This document shows, piece after piece, positions 57,801 through 62,793 of a stretch of DNA of 64,000 nt; within the stretch, counting starts at the first letter, position 1; each line of letters opens with the position of its first letter. Made by a program: the position numbers and the translations under genes. The stretch comes from Gordionus sp. m RMFG-2023 (taxonomy: Eukaryota > Nematomorpha > Gordioida > Chordodea > Parachordodidae): positions 8,347,366 to 8,411,365 of the forward strand of contig NC_088777.1 of NCBI RefSeq assembly GCF_954871325.1, written 5' to 3'. The notes beneath the pieces are model-generated. The model saw nothing but the letters and a program-made list of their open reading frames with translations, was not told where the DNA came from and ran no database searches.

Positions 57801-59684
57801 TTAGAGTCTATTTTTGAATTTTTGCCAATATTGATTTTTCGGATGAATATAATTGCTATCGTCTTATTTTGTAAGTAATTTATTTAAGAATTTTTTAAAA
57901 AAAAATAAAGTAAAAGTTTAAAATTATAAAATCTCCCCTCCCTCTTCTGTTTTAAAAGAAAAAATATTTTATACCAGATCACAGATATTGATTGGGAAAA
58001 AACCTTACTGGATTAATTATCACTTTTTTGGCAGTTCCTTTTAATTTCCATTTCTACACTTGTGTTCATTTCTTAATTATTTTTTTATGATGACATTTAC
58101 TAACCAACAAGATTTAAATATTTTTCTTTTCTTAAACTGTCCCACTTCTATATAAATCGAGATGACTTTTCAACTAACACCAAACATACCTTAAATTAAT
58201 TGAAATTAAAATAATTAAAAGTATCGGCCCATTCTGACCGATATCATGGTCATCGGTTGCATCTCTGATTTATACCGCCAACATCGGACCGAACCGGCCC
58301 GTTAAGATTCTTGAAACTATTTTTGTGCCAGGTGTCCTTCCGAACAGGCCCGTAATAATTTTTTACGAAGAAAAATCACATAAATTTGCCAAATTTTGAC
58401 CCAATAAAAATAGTTGCACTAATTTCTCTCCGATTCCTACTTAAAGATTCTCCTACTGAATATTTTGTTTTCTAGATTACGAGGAAAGACGAAAAATTTT
58501 GGAGGAGCAAAGGCAGAAGGCTCTCGAGGAACGCAAAGCTGGAACAACGGCTAACAAAATGGAATTATCTGGTAAGCCTCCTCAAGTCTTCCCCACCAAT
58601 GCAACCTCCAATAGTATTCCTCCTACCCTTGAAAGCAAACGTCACCTTAGGGAAAAGAGAAGGAGTACCGGCATATGTAGCTTTGTAAGTTTAAAAAATA
58701 ATAATAGTGATCTCATTTGTTAGTAGAGATCTGCAATTCCCATTATACCGCCCAACGGGCCGTGTCGGGCAACCTTATTAAGAATCGGGCCGGACCGGGT
58801 GCTAATTTTGACGGAACAATATCCCAACCAAGCCAAGCCTGAAAAGTTTGCCATTCGCGGACCTCTACTAGTTTCACAATGAAACCTAAAGTGATTACAT
58901 AACAGGAACTAAATCTTATAAAAAAGCATTCATAAGTATATTTTTATTCCCTAGCCCTGTAAAGTGGCAAAAAAAATTCACATTATGCCTCGACAAGTTC
59001 ATTTTTTTAATATCTCCTTTCCTTAGTTTTTTTTCGATAAAGTTTATTTATAATAACTCAATTAAATGATACATCTTTCTAGTTAGGATTTGGATAAAAA
59101 AACAACAATTATGCACTTAATATTGTTAAAGACTTATTTCCGAATCAAATAATGAAATATTCTTATTCCATTCCTTAAAACGGGCCGAGTAATTTACTAT
59201 TCATAATTGTAAAAATCGAAAAGAATAGTATTATTTGTCCGAATACGAACAATTTATATTCGAATCGAATATCGTTTTTTGAAAATCGATCCGGGGTTCG
59301 TAAGTTTTGGACCGGCTCTAAGTTTATCCCTTACATAACGAACTTCAACAATCGAACCGGTCCAAATACCGGTTTTCATCCGACCCGATCTGGACCGGAC
59401 GTTAGGACATAATATTATATTAAATTTTTTTTTAATATGTATTATATAATTTATAGCGGCTATATATCTTTAATCTATTGAAAAATCCTAAACCGATTAA
59501 TATATTTTCATTGTTTCTTAAATTTAGCGAAAAATGTTTTTAAAAGTTGTATAGATTATACTCTAAGTAAAATATCAGTCTTTCTAATATTTATATTATC
59601 TAGAACGTCGAAAAACAATCCGATCAACTGCCCGGAGATAATTCTAGGGACACCAAAGTGCATGAGGATTATTCTAAAGAAGAG
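21558..59684 (+). CDS. PPP1R12A: Myosin phosphatase targeting subunit (PPP1R12/MYPT), exons 1-20, 3' end outside window
   Basis: Regulatory subunit of myosin light-chain phosphatase. It binds the PP1 catalytic subunit, directs it to myosin and the cytoskeleton, and is inhibited by ROCK-type phosphorylation. Twenty exons with consistent phases give 3735 coding bases (1245 codons), already longer than vertebrate MYPT1 (about 1030). In order: MyPhoNE motif RGEQIKRW (residues 17-24), RVxF-type KIRF (41-44), ankyrin repeats (about 48-270), acidic/Ser-rich region (375-531), Ser/Asn-rich region (587-992), inhibitory site RRSTQ (Thr about 1045) followed by GVSAEDIKAAEKQ, and a second site REKRRSTG (Thr about 1213). 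The C-terminal coiled coil is not seen. Paralogue (A, B or C) is unresolved; two inhibitory sites favour an A/B-like or ancestral form. Introns total over 34 kb. Confidence 0.93.
23121..23439. repeat. GC-patch MITE (TAGWGATCTRC family) in intron 1
   Basis: The left end TTAGTGATCTACATTGTGCC and the complement of the right end (TAAAGATCTGTGAATC) are degenerate inverted repeats. The interior carries CAGCCCAGCTTAGCCTG and CAGACCAGGCATGGGC, like the other family members at 48020 and 58721. There is no coding frame. Confidence 0.5.
24137..24525. mobile_element. Old copy of the hAT element found intact-ended at 62794-63293
   Basis: Bases 24150-24500 align with 62800-63260. Shared blocks include CTTTAGGTCCACTTA, GATATATT and two G-rich patches. 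The ends are diverged (GGCATATCCAGGAT at the left). No target duplication is readable. It serves as an unoccupied site for the insertion at 62880. Confidence 0.55.
25716..25919. mobile_element. hAT MITE, TAGTGTTGTTAAACGGCTC family (diverged)
   Basis: It begins TATTGTTGTTAAACGGCT and ends AACCGTTTGATAAACAGA. Inside it has GCCAATATTTTAGCC, CTTGAGATTTCG and CCTTCTATGAGCAAA, shared with the copy at 34379. No coding frame. Confidence 0.6.
27120..27308 (-). pseudogene. C-terminal PHD-type zinc finger of the pogo-like transposase
   Basis: The minus-strand frame reads NNCLCVICNKNYKNSREGDE, WLKCTMCLEWAHSKCANYDN, YFTCPYCID, then TAG. The spacing (C-x2-C, C-x2-C, W-x-H-x2-C, C-x2-C) is a PHD-like C4HC3 finger, known at the C-terminus of some pogo/jerky-type transposases. 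It is in the same frame as the upstream segment and separated from it by a single TAA. Confidence 0.75.
27309..27758 (-). pseudogene. Transposase tail of the pogo-like element
   Basis: The stretches GQQFQIYDIPGVLKNEIPRA and NILNGFLACDIFPLNPNIFT match the region just after the DDE domain in pogo/jerky transposases, where the family has YDI...GF...GI.P.NP..F. The rest is Asn/Asp-rich. The open frame can be read a few codons further upstream (SKNHV), up to the tandem repeat. Confidence 0.8.
27773..28057. repeat. Tandem repeat, about 83-bp unit, 3.4 copies
   Basis: Units start near 27773, 27854, 27937 and 28021. Each begins GATTGAGCATTATTAAAATTA and contains ATTGAGCATTTTTATTAAAG and TTACCAAATTAAT; the last is partial. 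It sits exactly where the DDE core of the pogo-like transposase should be. Copies differ at only a few positions, so the expansion is recent. Confidence 0.9.
28060..28342 (-). pseudogene. N-terminal DNA-binding domains of the pogo-like transposase
   Basis: It begins MRNYKRKTIYRDV. LNLSAKKFNIPYTTLRRRCK is the pipsqueak/CENP-B-type helix-turn-helix. HHKQIFTNEEESRLCDYILE and FMGLTPKQVIKL begin the second, Tc5/CENP-B-type helix-turn-helix. After this the frame runs into the tandem repeat, so the protein is truncated before its catalytic domain. Confidence 0.82.
29144..29454. mobile_element. hAT-like MITE, TAGTGTTGTT/GTAACT family
   Basis: It begins TAGTGTTGTTATATCGCATA and ends AAAGTAACTGTTAACAATAC, a degenerate complement. 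Subterminal GTAACTAGTAACTGTAACT motifs are shared with the copy at 4282-4985. The flanking 8-mers do not match. Confidence 0.5.
29708..29989. repeat. MITE with long terminal inverted repeats (CAAATTGAGCGTTT)
   Basis: The left end has GCGCGCAAATTGAGCGTTTG then CGTTTTAACGCA. The complement of the right end reads GCGGGCACAAATTGAGCGTT then TTAAAACGCA. The repeats span about 30 bp. A single related end lies at about 34755-34800. There is no coding frame and the superfamily is unclear. Confidence 0.65.
30630..30662. repeat. AAAG/AAGG microsatellite
   Basis: A short purine tract of AAAG and AAGG units in intron 1. Confidence 0.85.
30663..34378. other. Intron 1 interior, no gene recognised
   Basis: AT-rich. 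It has an 11-base G run at 33445-33455. The open frames at 32067-32444 and 33258-33458 match no family I recognise and have no splice context linking them to PPP1R12. Confidence 0.4.
34379..34601. mobile_element. hAT MITE, TAGTGTTGTTAAACGGCTC family, best-preserved ends
   Basis: The ends TAGTGTTGTTAAAAGGCTCG and its near-perfect complement (CGAGCTCTTTAACAACACCT) define 223 bp. Flanking 8-mers CACCCAGA and CACCTGGA agree at six of eight positions. The interior is partly palindromic: AAAAACGGCTAACTCAATAT and its complement TATTGAGTTAGCCGTTTTTA. No coding frame. Confidence 0.82.
34602..37332. other. Intron 1 interior, no gene recognised
   Basis: AT-rich with a few more complex stretches (35560-35850). 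A weak inverted-repeat pair CAGGGATCCGAA / TTGGAATCTCTG bounds 36033-36160 and could be a small MITE. A TTATCAAAAAATATTTTTAA unit is repeated near 36858-36902. Confidence 0.4.
37333..37542 (-). rRNA. Isolated, diverged 28S rRNA fragment, antisense in intron 1
   Basis: The minus strand carries recognisable eukaryotic large-subunit rRNA. In order it has GGTAAGCAGAACTGGCG, GGGATGAACCAAACGC, GGTTAAGGCGCCCGAT, AAGGTGTTTATTAATTATAA, CAGGATGGTGGCCATGAAAG, CGGAATCCGTTAAGGAGTGT and CAACTAGCCCTGAAAATG. This is the region around the GTPase-associated centre (end of domain II). Most differences from other animals replace G/C by A/T. Homology fades on both sides; a faint extension toward 37600 is possible. 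With no 18S, 5.8S or rest of 28S nearby it is best read as a pseudogene fragment. The host's own rRNA may also be AT-rich here. Confidence 0.88.
38020..38455. repeat. Degenerate minisatellite, about 110-bp unit, 3-4 copies
   Basis: Units beginning ACTTTCTTA / ACTTTCGTG start at 38152, 38264 and 38371. Each contains CATCTT...TGATAG, AATAAATGTAAATATGTATT and a CTACCTG.AGCTGG block. A more diverged piece lies at 38020-38130. Confidence 0.75.
39515..39645 (+). CDS. PPP1R12A: PPP1R12 exon 2 (ankyrin repeats 2-3)
   Basis: It encodes about residues 86-129. ACIDDNILMVEFLIKHGA continues the repeat begun in exon 1, and DNEGWTPLHAASSCGFLEIV is the next repeat, almost identical to vertebrate MYPT. Acceptor TTTTTAG; donor GTGAGT, a strong match. 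It ends in phase 2. It lies 17.7 kb from exon 1. Confidence 0.93.
39646..42306. other. Intron 2, nothing recognised
   Basis: AT-rich intron with a 13-base C run at 39898-39910 and an 11-base C run at 42062-42072. Bases 39690-39840 look like a diverged transposon end (C-rich, CTGTAGCCAGAGCC) but have no partner. Confidence 0.4.
42307..42425 (+). CDS. PPP1R12A: PPP1R12 exon 3 (end of first ankyrin block)
   Basis: It encodes about residues 129-169: YLVKCGANIAAVNSDGELPI, then DITESLEIEKFLQSEIDRKG. It aligns with the vertebrate region GAHVGAVNSEGDTPLDIAEE and the linker that follows. Phase 2 in, phase 1 out. Acceptor ATTATAAG; donor GTTTTA. Confidence 0.9.
42540..42693. repeat. Possible small MITE in intron 3
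   Basis: The left end TAGTTGTGTAATG and the complement of the right end, TAGAGTTGGGTAAT, are similar. The interior has GCCGGCTTGG and GGCTATTGGC patches. No target duplication is visible. Confidence 0.35.
43795..43975. repeat. GC-rich degenerate tandem repeat (CCAGGCCTGGCCTGATATTT) in intron 3
   Basis: Three to four units of about 45 bp each combine a GGCCAGGC-type patch with GATATTTTTTTAAA. They begin after GAGTCGGCTCGACTCGGGTA. The patches resemble those in the TAGWGATCTRC repeats. It lies about 100 bases before exon 4. Confidence 0.6.
44079..44238 (+). CDS. PPP1R12A: PPP1R12 exon 4 (inter-block linker and next ankyrin repeat)
   Basis: It encodes about residues 169-222. The Glu/Arg-rich helix IVMNEARNEEINKMTRDAKL with WIR matches the vertebrate linker RKEEERIMLRDARQWL. 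TGATALHVASAKGYTSVIE starts the second ankyrin block. Acceptor CCCGCAG; donor GTAAAC; phase 1 in, phase 2 out. Confidence 0.93.
44651..44795 (+). CDS. PPP1R12A: PPP1R12 exon 5 (ankyrin repeats of second block)
   Basis: It encodes about residues 222-270: LLLEAGVNIDARDYDGWTPL, HAACHWNQKEAVRTLLNHGA, DPGLKDNS. The stretch DYDGWTPLHAA is identical to vertebrate MYPT. The acceptor is a weak TCAAG, chosen because it alone restores the frame from exon 4. It ends in phase 0 at donor GTAAAT. Confidence 0.92.
45114..45173 (+). CDS. PPP1R12A: PPP1R12 exon 6 (20 codons, end of ankyrin domain)
   Basis: It encodes about residues 271-290, SLIPAEVGDNAMARYMDDIK. It aligns with the last degenerate repeat of vertebrate MYPT (QTAFDVADEDILGYLEEL). 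Exactly 60 bases, phase 0 on both sides. Acceptor AACCAAAG; donor GTATTA. Confidence 0.82.
46184..46275 (+). CDS. PPP1R12A: PPP1R12 exon 7 (predicted)
   Basis: It encodes about residues 291-321, NENKLCKEKMTTILAPTK then TTVNITHNIPIK. It has a strong pyrimidine-rich acceptor (TTCTTCCTTAACAG) and donor GTTTCA. Its phases (0 in, 2 out) link exon 6 to exon 8 exactly. Sequence similarity to vertebrates is weak here, so support comes from splice sites and frame. Confidence 0.65.
46393..46553 (+). CDS. PPP1R12A: PPP1R12 exon 8
   Basis: It encodes about residues 321-375. ESETHSTTVSRMSGVEKLRL resembles the vertebrate segment around NASRIESLEQEK that follows the ankyrin domain. It is clearly less AT-rich than the flanking introns. 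Acceptor CTACCTAAAG; donor GTTAGT; phase 2 in, phase 1 out. Confidence 0.8.
46915..47031 (+). CDS. PPP1R12A: PPP1R12 exon 9 (Ser-rich)
   Basis: It encodes about residues 375-414: VPHEEETASSSSASSSSLTT, then SSSSIESGKIAAGVKKLSQ. Acidic followed by Ser-rich sequence is expected after the ankyrin domain in MYPT proteins. The acceptor is ACCGATCTAG. The donor (GTTTTT) is weak and was chosen because it alone keeps phase with exon 10; the true end may differ. Confidence 0.62.
47032..48953. other. Intron 9; short unassigned frames at 47138-47335 and 47635-47859
   Basis: I see no family match for either frame. The second has a more protein-like stretch, RKGHHSIEKRFEEHFSRFSM, but no start context or partner. 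A GC-patch repeat occupies the right half from 48020. Confidence 0.4.
48020..48320. repeat. GC-patch repeat (TAGWGATCTRC family) in intron 9
   Basis: It begins TAGAGGTCTGCAATACTCTG and continues with GCCGGGCCGGGTCACC and GGGCCTGGCCGAGC. The start matches the complete copy at 58721. The right end is uncertain. Confidence 0.5.
48954..49067 (+). CDS. PPP1R12A: PPP1R12 exon 10 (predicted, Thr/Pro-rich)
   Basis: It encodes about residues 414-452: NIAAKDVEKPEVAKVKYSIT then AKTTPQPTVHATEEKIT. It is similar in composition to the vertebrate Thr/Pro-rich stretch after the acidic region. Acceptor AATGGACAG; donor GTACCA, chosen by phase. A shorter version ending at the internal GTTAAA (about 48999) is possible but would break the frame to exon 11. 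Confidence 0.6.
49420..49656 (+). CDS. PPP1R12A: PPP1R12 exon 11 (acidic/Ser-rich)
   Basis: It encodes about residues 452-531. The stretch SDSGSESEDSSEASTSNTSS corresponds to the acidic Ser/Glu region of vertebrate MYPT1 (SSEEDEEDDSESEAE). HHSDDHLKKGENKLNNAVKL follows. The acceptor is TTAACAAAAG. The donor GTATTA at 49657 is supported by phase; the end is less certain than the body. Confidence 0.8.
49873..50030. repeat. MITE with CCCTGCATTCACAGTTA ends in intron 11
   Basis: TTACCCTGCATTCTCAGTTA at 49873 and its complement TAACTGTGAATGCAGGGTAA ending at 49944 form one inverted pair. A second right end (GCGCTAATTATGAATGTAGG) closes at 50030, suggesting one copy inside or beside another. A further single end (CCCTGTATTCACAGTTAGCG) lies near 60687. 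Confidence 0.65.
50314..50400 (+). CDS. PPP1R12A: PPP1R12 exon 12 (tentative)
   Basis: It encodes about residues 531-560: VAKEMAKLYKASNNMCQLRT then ASKESSYQV. The phases (1 in, 1 out) fit exons 11 and 13. Donor GTAAAT is good; acceptor CAGATAG has little pyrimidine tract. There is no vertebrate counterpart that I recognise, so it could be skipped or absent. Confidence 0.5.
50401..51416. other. Intron 12, nothing recognised
   Basis: An 8-base G run lies at 50439-50446. Open frames of 73-85 codons on both strands (50463-50945) match no family I know and are probably fortuitous. Confidence 0.4.
51417..51496 (+). CDS. PPP1R12A: PPP1R12 exon 13 (tentative; GC donor)
   Basis: It encodes about residues 560-586: EKSTVTFTGTSPVTQHQKPS then SFVTPLQ. 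Acceptor AATTTATAG. The best downstream junction is CTACAG followed by GCAAGT, the consensus of GC-AG introns. It leaves phase 0, the only phase in which exon 14 stays open. GTAACT sites inside the exon are weaker alternatives with the same phase. Confidence 0.6.
51497..52077 (+). other. Probable GC-AG intron 13
   Basis: The intron would begin GCAAGTGACT right after CAG and end AAAATCAG. CAG followed by GCAAGT differs from the ideal U1 partner only at the T-to-C position that defines GC donors. The GT 4 bases downstream would put exon 14 in a frame that hits a stop. Confidence 0.5.
52078..52208 (+). CDS. PPP1R12A: PPP1R12 exon 14 (Ser-rich)
   Basis: It encodes about residues 587-630: TPANTVKPQQHTFTPMNTRL, SISSSSSSSSTHNN, TMLGGLLT. 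Acceptor TTAAAATCAG. The donor is GTATTC at 52209, or alternatively GTTACA at 52236; both leave phase 2, which exon 15 requires. Confidence 0.72.
52692..53777 (+). CDS. PPP1R12A: PPP1R12 exon 15 (large Ser/Asn-rich exon)
   Basis: It encodes about residues 630-992, the longest exon. It is low in complexity and rich in Asn, Ser and Pro. Possible basophilic-kinase sites include LNRPTSLNL. Near the end is the more ordered stretch HFTALLKKYQQNCHTNP, and it closes with YYFPFYALPHGDR. Vertebrate MYPT has a Ser/Thr-rich region at this place with little sequence in common. Acceptor TATTTATAG after a C/T-rich tract; donor CAG-GTTTTA; phase 2 out joins exon 16. The exon is much more GC-rich than the introns, which supports real coding. 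Confidence 0.87.
53778..55357. other. Intron 15, nothing recognised
   Basis: AT-rich intron sequence. It contains a 10-base C run at 55259-55268. No element ends or coding frames are evident. Confidence 0.5.
55358..55520 (+). CDS. PPP1R12A: PPP1R12 exon 16 (first inhibitory phosphorylation site)
   Basis: It encodes about residues 992-1046. EAQRKARSKRARESRRSTQ is nearly identical to vertebrate MYPT1 SQRKARSRQARQSRRSTQ. The Thr codon at 55515-55517 corresponds to human Thr696, the ROCK/ZIPK inhibitory site, and the Ser codon before it to Ser695, the PKA/PKG site. Acceptor CTCCCCAG; donor GTTTAT; phase 0 out. Confidence 0.97.
55779..55895 (+). CDS. PPP1R12A: PPP1R12 exon 17
   Basis: It encodes residues 1047-1085. 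GVSAEDIKAAEKQLEEIDIR directly continues RRSTQ as in vertebrates (GVTLTDLQEAEKT). Exactly 39 codons, phase 0 on both sides. Acceptor AATTATAG; donor GTAAGT. Confidence 0.95.
56622..56811 (+). CDS. PPP1R12A: PPP1R12 exon 18 (Ser/Asn-rich linker)
   Basis: It encodes about residues 1086-1149. PSQKLPTSSSSSILNIAQKM is followed by EEKTARVFPLLKNNESN and a Ser/Asn-rich tail ending NRRPVK. The long T tract before CCAAG makes a strong acceptor; donor GTAAAT. Phase 0 in, phase 1 out, fitting exons 17 and 19. Confidence 0.85.
56931..58267. mobile_element. hAT-like non-autonomous element filling most of intron 18
   Basis: The left end TAGAGGTGTATCGATAAC and the complement of the right end, CAGAGATGCAACCGATGA, are similar. 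Both are followed inward by GATATCGG-type repeats. Ends like TAGAGATGCACCGAT are common in hAT-type repeats of animals. The flanking 8-mers do not clearly match. No transposase frame was found. A fragment with AGAGATCTGCTTTGGGCC lies inside at about 57713. Confidence 0.5.
58476..58684 (+). CDS. PPP1R12A: PPP1R12 exon 19 (second inhibitory phosphorylation site)
   Basis: It encodes about residues 1149-1218. It starts with a charged helix, YEERRKILEEQRQKALEERK. It ends with KRHLREKRRSTGICSF, matching vertebrate RPREKRRSTGVSFW. The Thr codon at 58667-58669 corresponds to human Thr853, a ROCK site. Acceptor TTTTCTAG; donor GTAAGT; phase 0 out. Confidence 0.95.
58721..58870. repeat. GC-patch MITE, complete copy, just after exon 19
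   Basis: The ends TAGTAGAGATCTGCAATTCC and, complemented from the right, TAGTAGAGGTCCGCGAAT form an inverted repeat of about 18 bp. The 150-bp interior has GGGCCGTGTCGGGCAACC and GGGCCGGACCGGGTGC. It sits 36 bases past the exon 19 donor. Confidence 0.7.
59604..59684 (+). CDS. PPP1R12A: PPP1R12 exon 20 (last one seen)
   Basis: It encodes residues 1219-1245, NVEKQSDQLPGDNSRDTKVH then EDYSKEE. The Asp/Glu/Gln-rich composition matches the stretch after the second site in vertebrates (TQDSDENEQEQQSD). Acceptor TTATCTAG; donor GTAAAC; 27 codons, phase 0 on both sides. Later exons, including the coiled coil, are outside the window. Confidence 0.82.
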
Positions 59685-60235
59685 GTAAACTAAAAAAACT
59701 AAATAATATTTTTTAAACAGAGTCAAACCTCCACGAGGTACATAAAAAATTTTTGATAAAAATTTCTGTTAGAATTTTGGCAGGGAGGGAATGTCCATTT
59801 TTAAAGGTTTGGCTGGTTTATATAATTATAAAATGTAAACCATTCTTCGTTATGATTTGATCTATAATAGTTTCTTTGATAATGACCTTGATATGTATTA
59901 CGTTTTTTTATTTTATTGAATAATAATTTGAAGAAAAAAATAAATTCATTCGAGTTTGGTCCAATAATTTCATTTTTTATTTATTTATTGGTTTTAATTG
60001 TAAATTGTTTTAGAAGGTCATTTGTTTTCCTTTGAATGGCATTCATTCATTCATTCAATATTCTTTTAATGTAAAATAATACATTTTTTTCCCCCATTCT
60101 AATACCACCATTTTTTATATTTTCTGAAAATAAGACCGTTTTGTAAATGTATTCAAATTCGGATGTTAGTAAATAAAAATCTGATGATGCTTTGAATGTT
60201 TAATTTTTTTTAATCCTAATAAATTACTTATCTTA

Positions 60236-60371
60236 GGCCTCGTTTATAGTAATAACAGAATATTATTCATCGCTAAACGATAACCTAGCTATACAATTTA
60301 ACATTCTGCATTCTGTGAATTACGCTTCGCGAGCGAAATCGCGATATTTCGAGCTTACTATAAACAAGGCC
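60236..60371. mobile_element. Tourist-like (PIF/Harbinger) MITE with TTA target duplication
   Basis: The ends GGCCTCGTTTATAGTAA and TTACTATAAACAAGGCC are near-perfect complements. Each is flanked by TTA (60233-60235 and 60372-60374). A 3-bp TTA/TAA duplication with GGCC..GTTT ends is the mark of PIF/Harbinger MITEs. The element is 136 bp with no coding capacity. Confidence 0.8.
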
Positions 60372-62793
60372 TTACCTTCTTTGGTCTTATATTACAAAAA
60401 AATATATACCATATTTTTGTTTTATCATTTGCCAAATTTCGTTTTTATTAAAACGGTGCCAAACTTCCTCGGAGAGGGTAATGATGTTAATTTTTTTTAT
60501 ACAATTGTAATTATTTTTTCTTGATAATAAAATCTTTTATTTATTCCTAAAATCAAATTATGAATTTTTAAGAAATATAAATAAAATGAATATTAGAAAA
60601 AGAAAAAAACAATTCTTAAATTTAAAACAAAAAAAAACAAATAGTTATCCATTGCTAAATCCGGCACCACATTCGAAATTTATAACCCTGTATTCACAGT
60701 TAGCGCAGTATACGAAAATAAGATGAAAAATATAATACCTAATCGAGCCCTGATACGAGCCGATTATTTTATTTAGTTTTTTCTATAAAAAATTGAAACA
60801 AAATTTATTTTTTTATCATTTTATATACGCAATTATAAAATATGATAATTTACACATAGCTATAAACAATAAATAATTATATTAATATATTGTGGAATAA
60901 TGATCAACTTTTCATTACGATTAAGATTACTTAAGGTATTCCATTTTACACCTCAATTTAGCCGATTAAAAACGCTTAATCCAGATTTTTGGCTAAAAAT
61001 ATTACCTAAACCTCGAAATTTGTCCGAAAGACGAACCTCCTACCCAAAATTCGCGTGATTGTTTCTATTTATTTACACTAAGTTACTTTGGGAAATAATT
61101 CAATTGCATTCCCTTCCATAAGCATAATGAATTGAAGATAATGAGTTAGGTCTTTGTACTTACAGGTGTTCTAATTTATGATTGCTTCCTGGAACTTTAG
61201 TGGCAGAGAGGGGGTTGAGACCTTTATCCTGACATTATTGCTAGTTATTATTTTAGTGAATTGTCCTGATTAATTCGATGACAGATTTAAGTAAGTCTAG
61301 TTCTGCAACTATTACTTTTTATGGGTAGATAAAATTTGGCACACAAAGGTTCCTAACTTAAGGCCTTGTTAAATCACCTATCTTTAGCCAATCCTATCCT
61401 AAAAATATTGTCTCGGTCTTTGAATGAGGCTCAACTTGGAGATTTGAGTCATTTTGCAAAGCTAACAAGTTTGACTGCCACATTGGAACTGGTTAAAGTT
61501 TAATGATTTAGCAATACTATAAAGCTTAAATCGTGGTGCTCAGCAAATTGTTATTAAGGGTATTAGCCAGAGTTGGGCAGATCTTCAATTTTCTTGGTTA
61601 AGATTTTAAATCTGATGGTGGTTAAGTTTGATTATGTAATAGTATTTAATTTAGAGCTTTTATTAATATATTTTGAAAGTATTTTTTTTATATCATCTAA
61701 CTCAACCCACTTCATTATATTTATCATCATTGAAACAAAATTTCCAAGGAGCCCCTCCCCCATGACCAAAATATAAGGCTGCCCATATATTGACTAAAAG
61801 GGCACCCCCCCCCCTATTTATTTCACCGCCGGAAATTTAGATGACTCTATTGCGACATACCATTCCACCACCGTTTATGATGAGAATTTTTCTTGCTTGG
61901 AGTGTGTATATGCAATCGTTTTCCAATGCAAGCAGGATTTTTAAAGGAGGGGGGGGGTTCATTAATTATATGAATCGGATGTCTAATTCTATCTAAATAT
62001 AATGCGGCCGTAATGGATGTATAGACTTCGATAAGAAAAACCAGGATTGATAAAGATAAAAATGGTTTTTGCCGAAGTTCCTCAAAAATAGAATCATTTT
62101 ATTTTAGTCTCTAATTTACATTTTGACCGATGAATAAATTCCTATGCTTCATTGTTGTAAAAAAATTTAATCCAATGAAACCCTCTATTTATAAATAAAA
62201 TAAGGTTAAGTCATAAAAAATAGGCTTAAACTTTATAATTCTAAGCCATACAAATTAGCTTTAATCTCGATGTCAAAAGTGAAATATTTGGCTTAATTTC
62301 ATGGGTTAAGCCAAGCGTCGATTTTCCCATCACTATTCCAATCTTAAAATGAAAGTAACGAAATACAAAAATTCTATTAGAAAGAAATAACGAAATACCA
62401 AAAATCTATATATAATTTTTTCCCTTTTTAAGTATTAATTATAGATCTTTTACCTCTTCACTTTTTAAATTAATTATAGATCTTTCTTCTTTAATTATTA
62501 ATTAATGAATCTTTTTTTCTCAAATATTTCTTTTTTCATAAATTTCCATAAAAATAATAAGTGATAGTATATACATAAATTTCTCTTTTTTAAAACAAAA
62601 ATAAACATCTTTTTCCTTTGTTGCCACTGTATCTTTCTTTCCACAAAAATAAACAAAAATACATCGCTAACAACAGGTTCGTAAATATATATATATAAAT
62701 TAATTATAATCCTTTAAAATATAATGAATTTTTATCATCCTAATATAACAAAACTAAGGGATTTATCTGAAAGCATGAGAGTTTTAGTCAATT

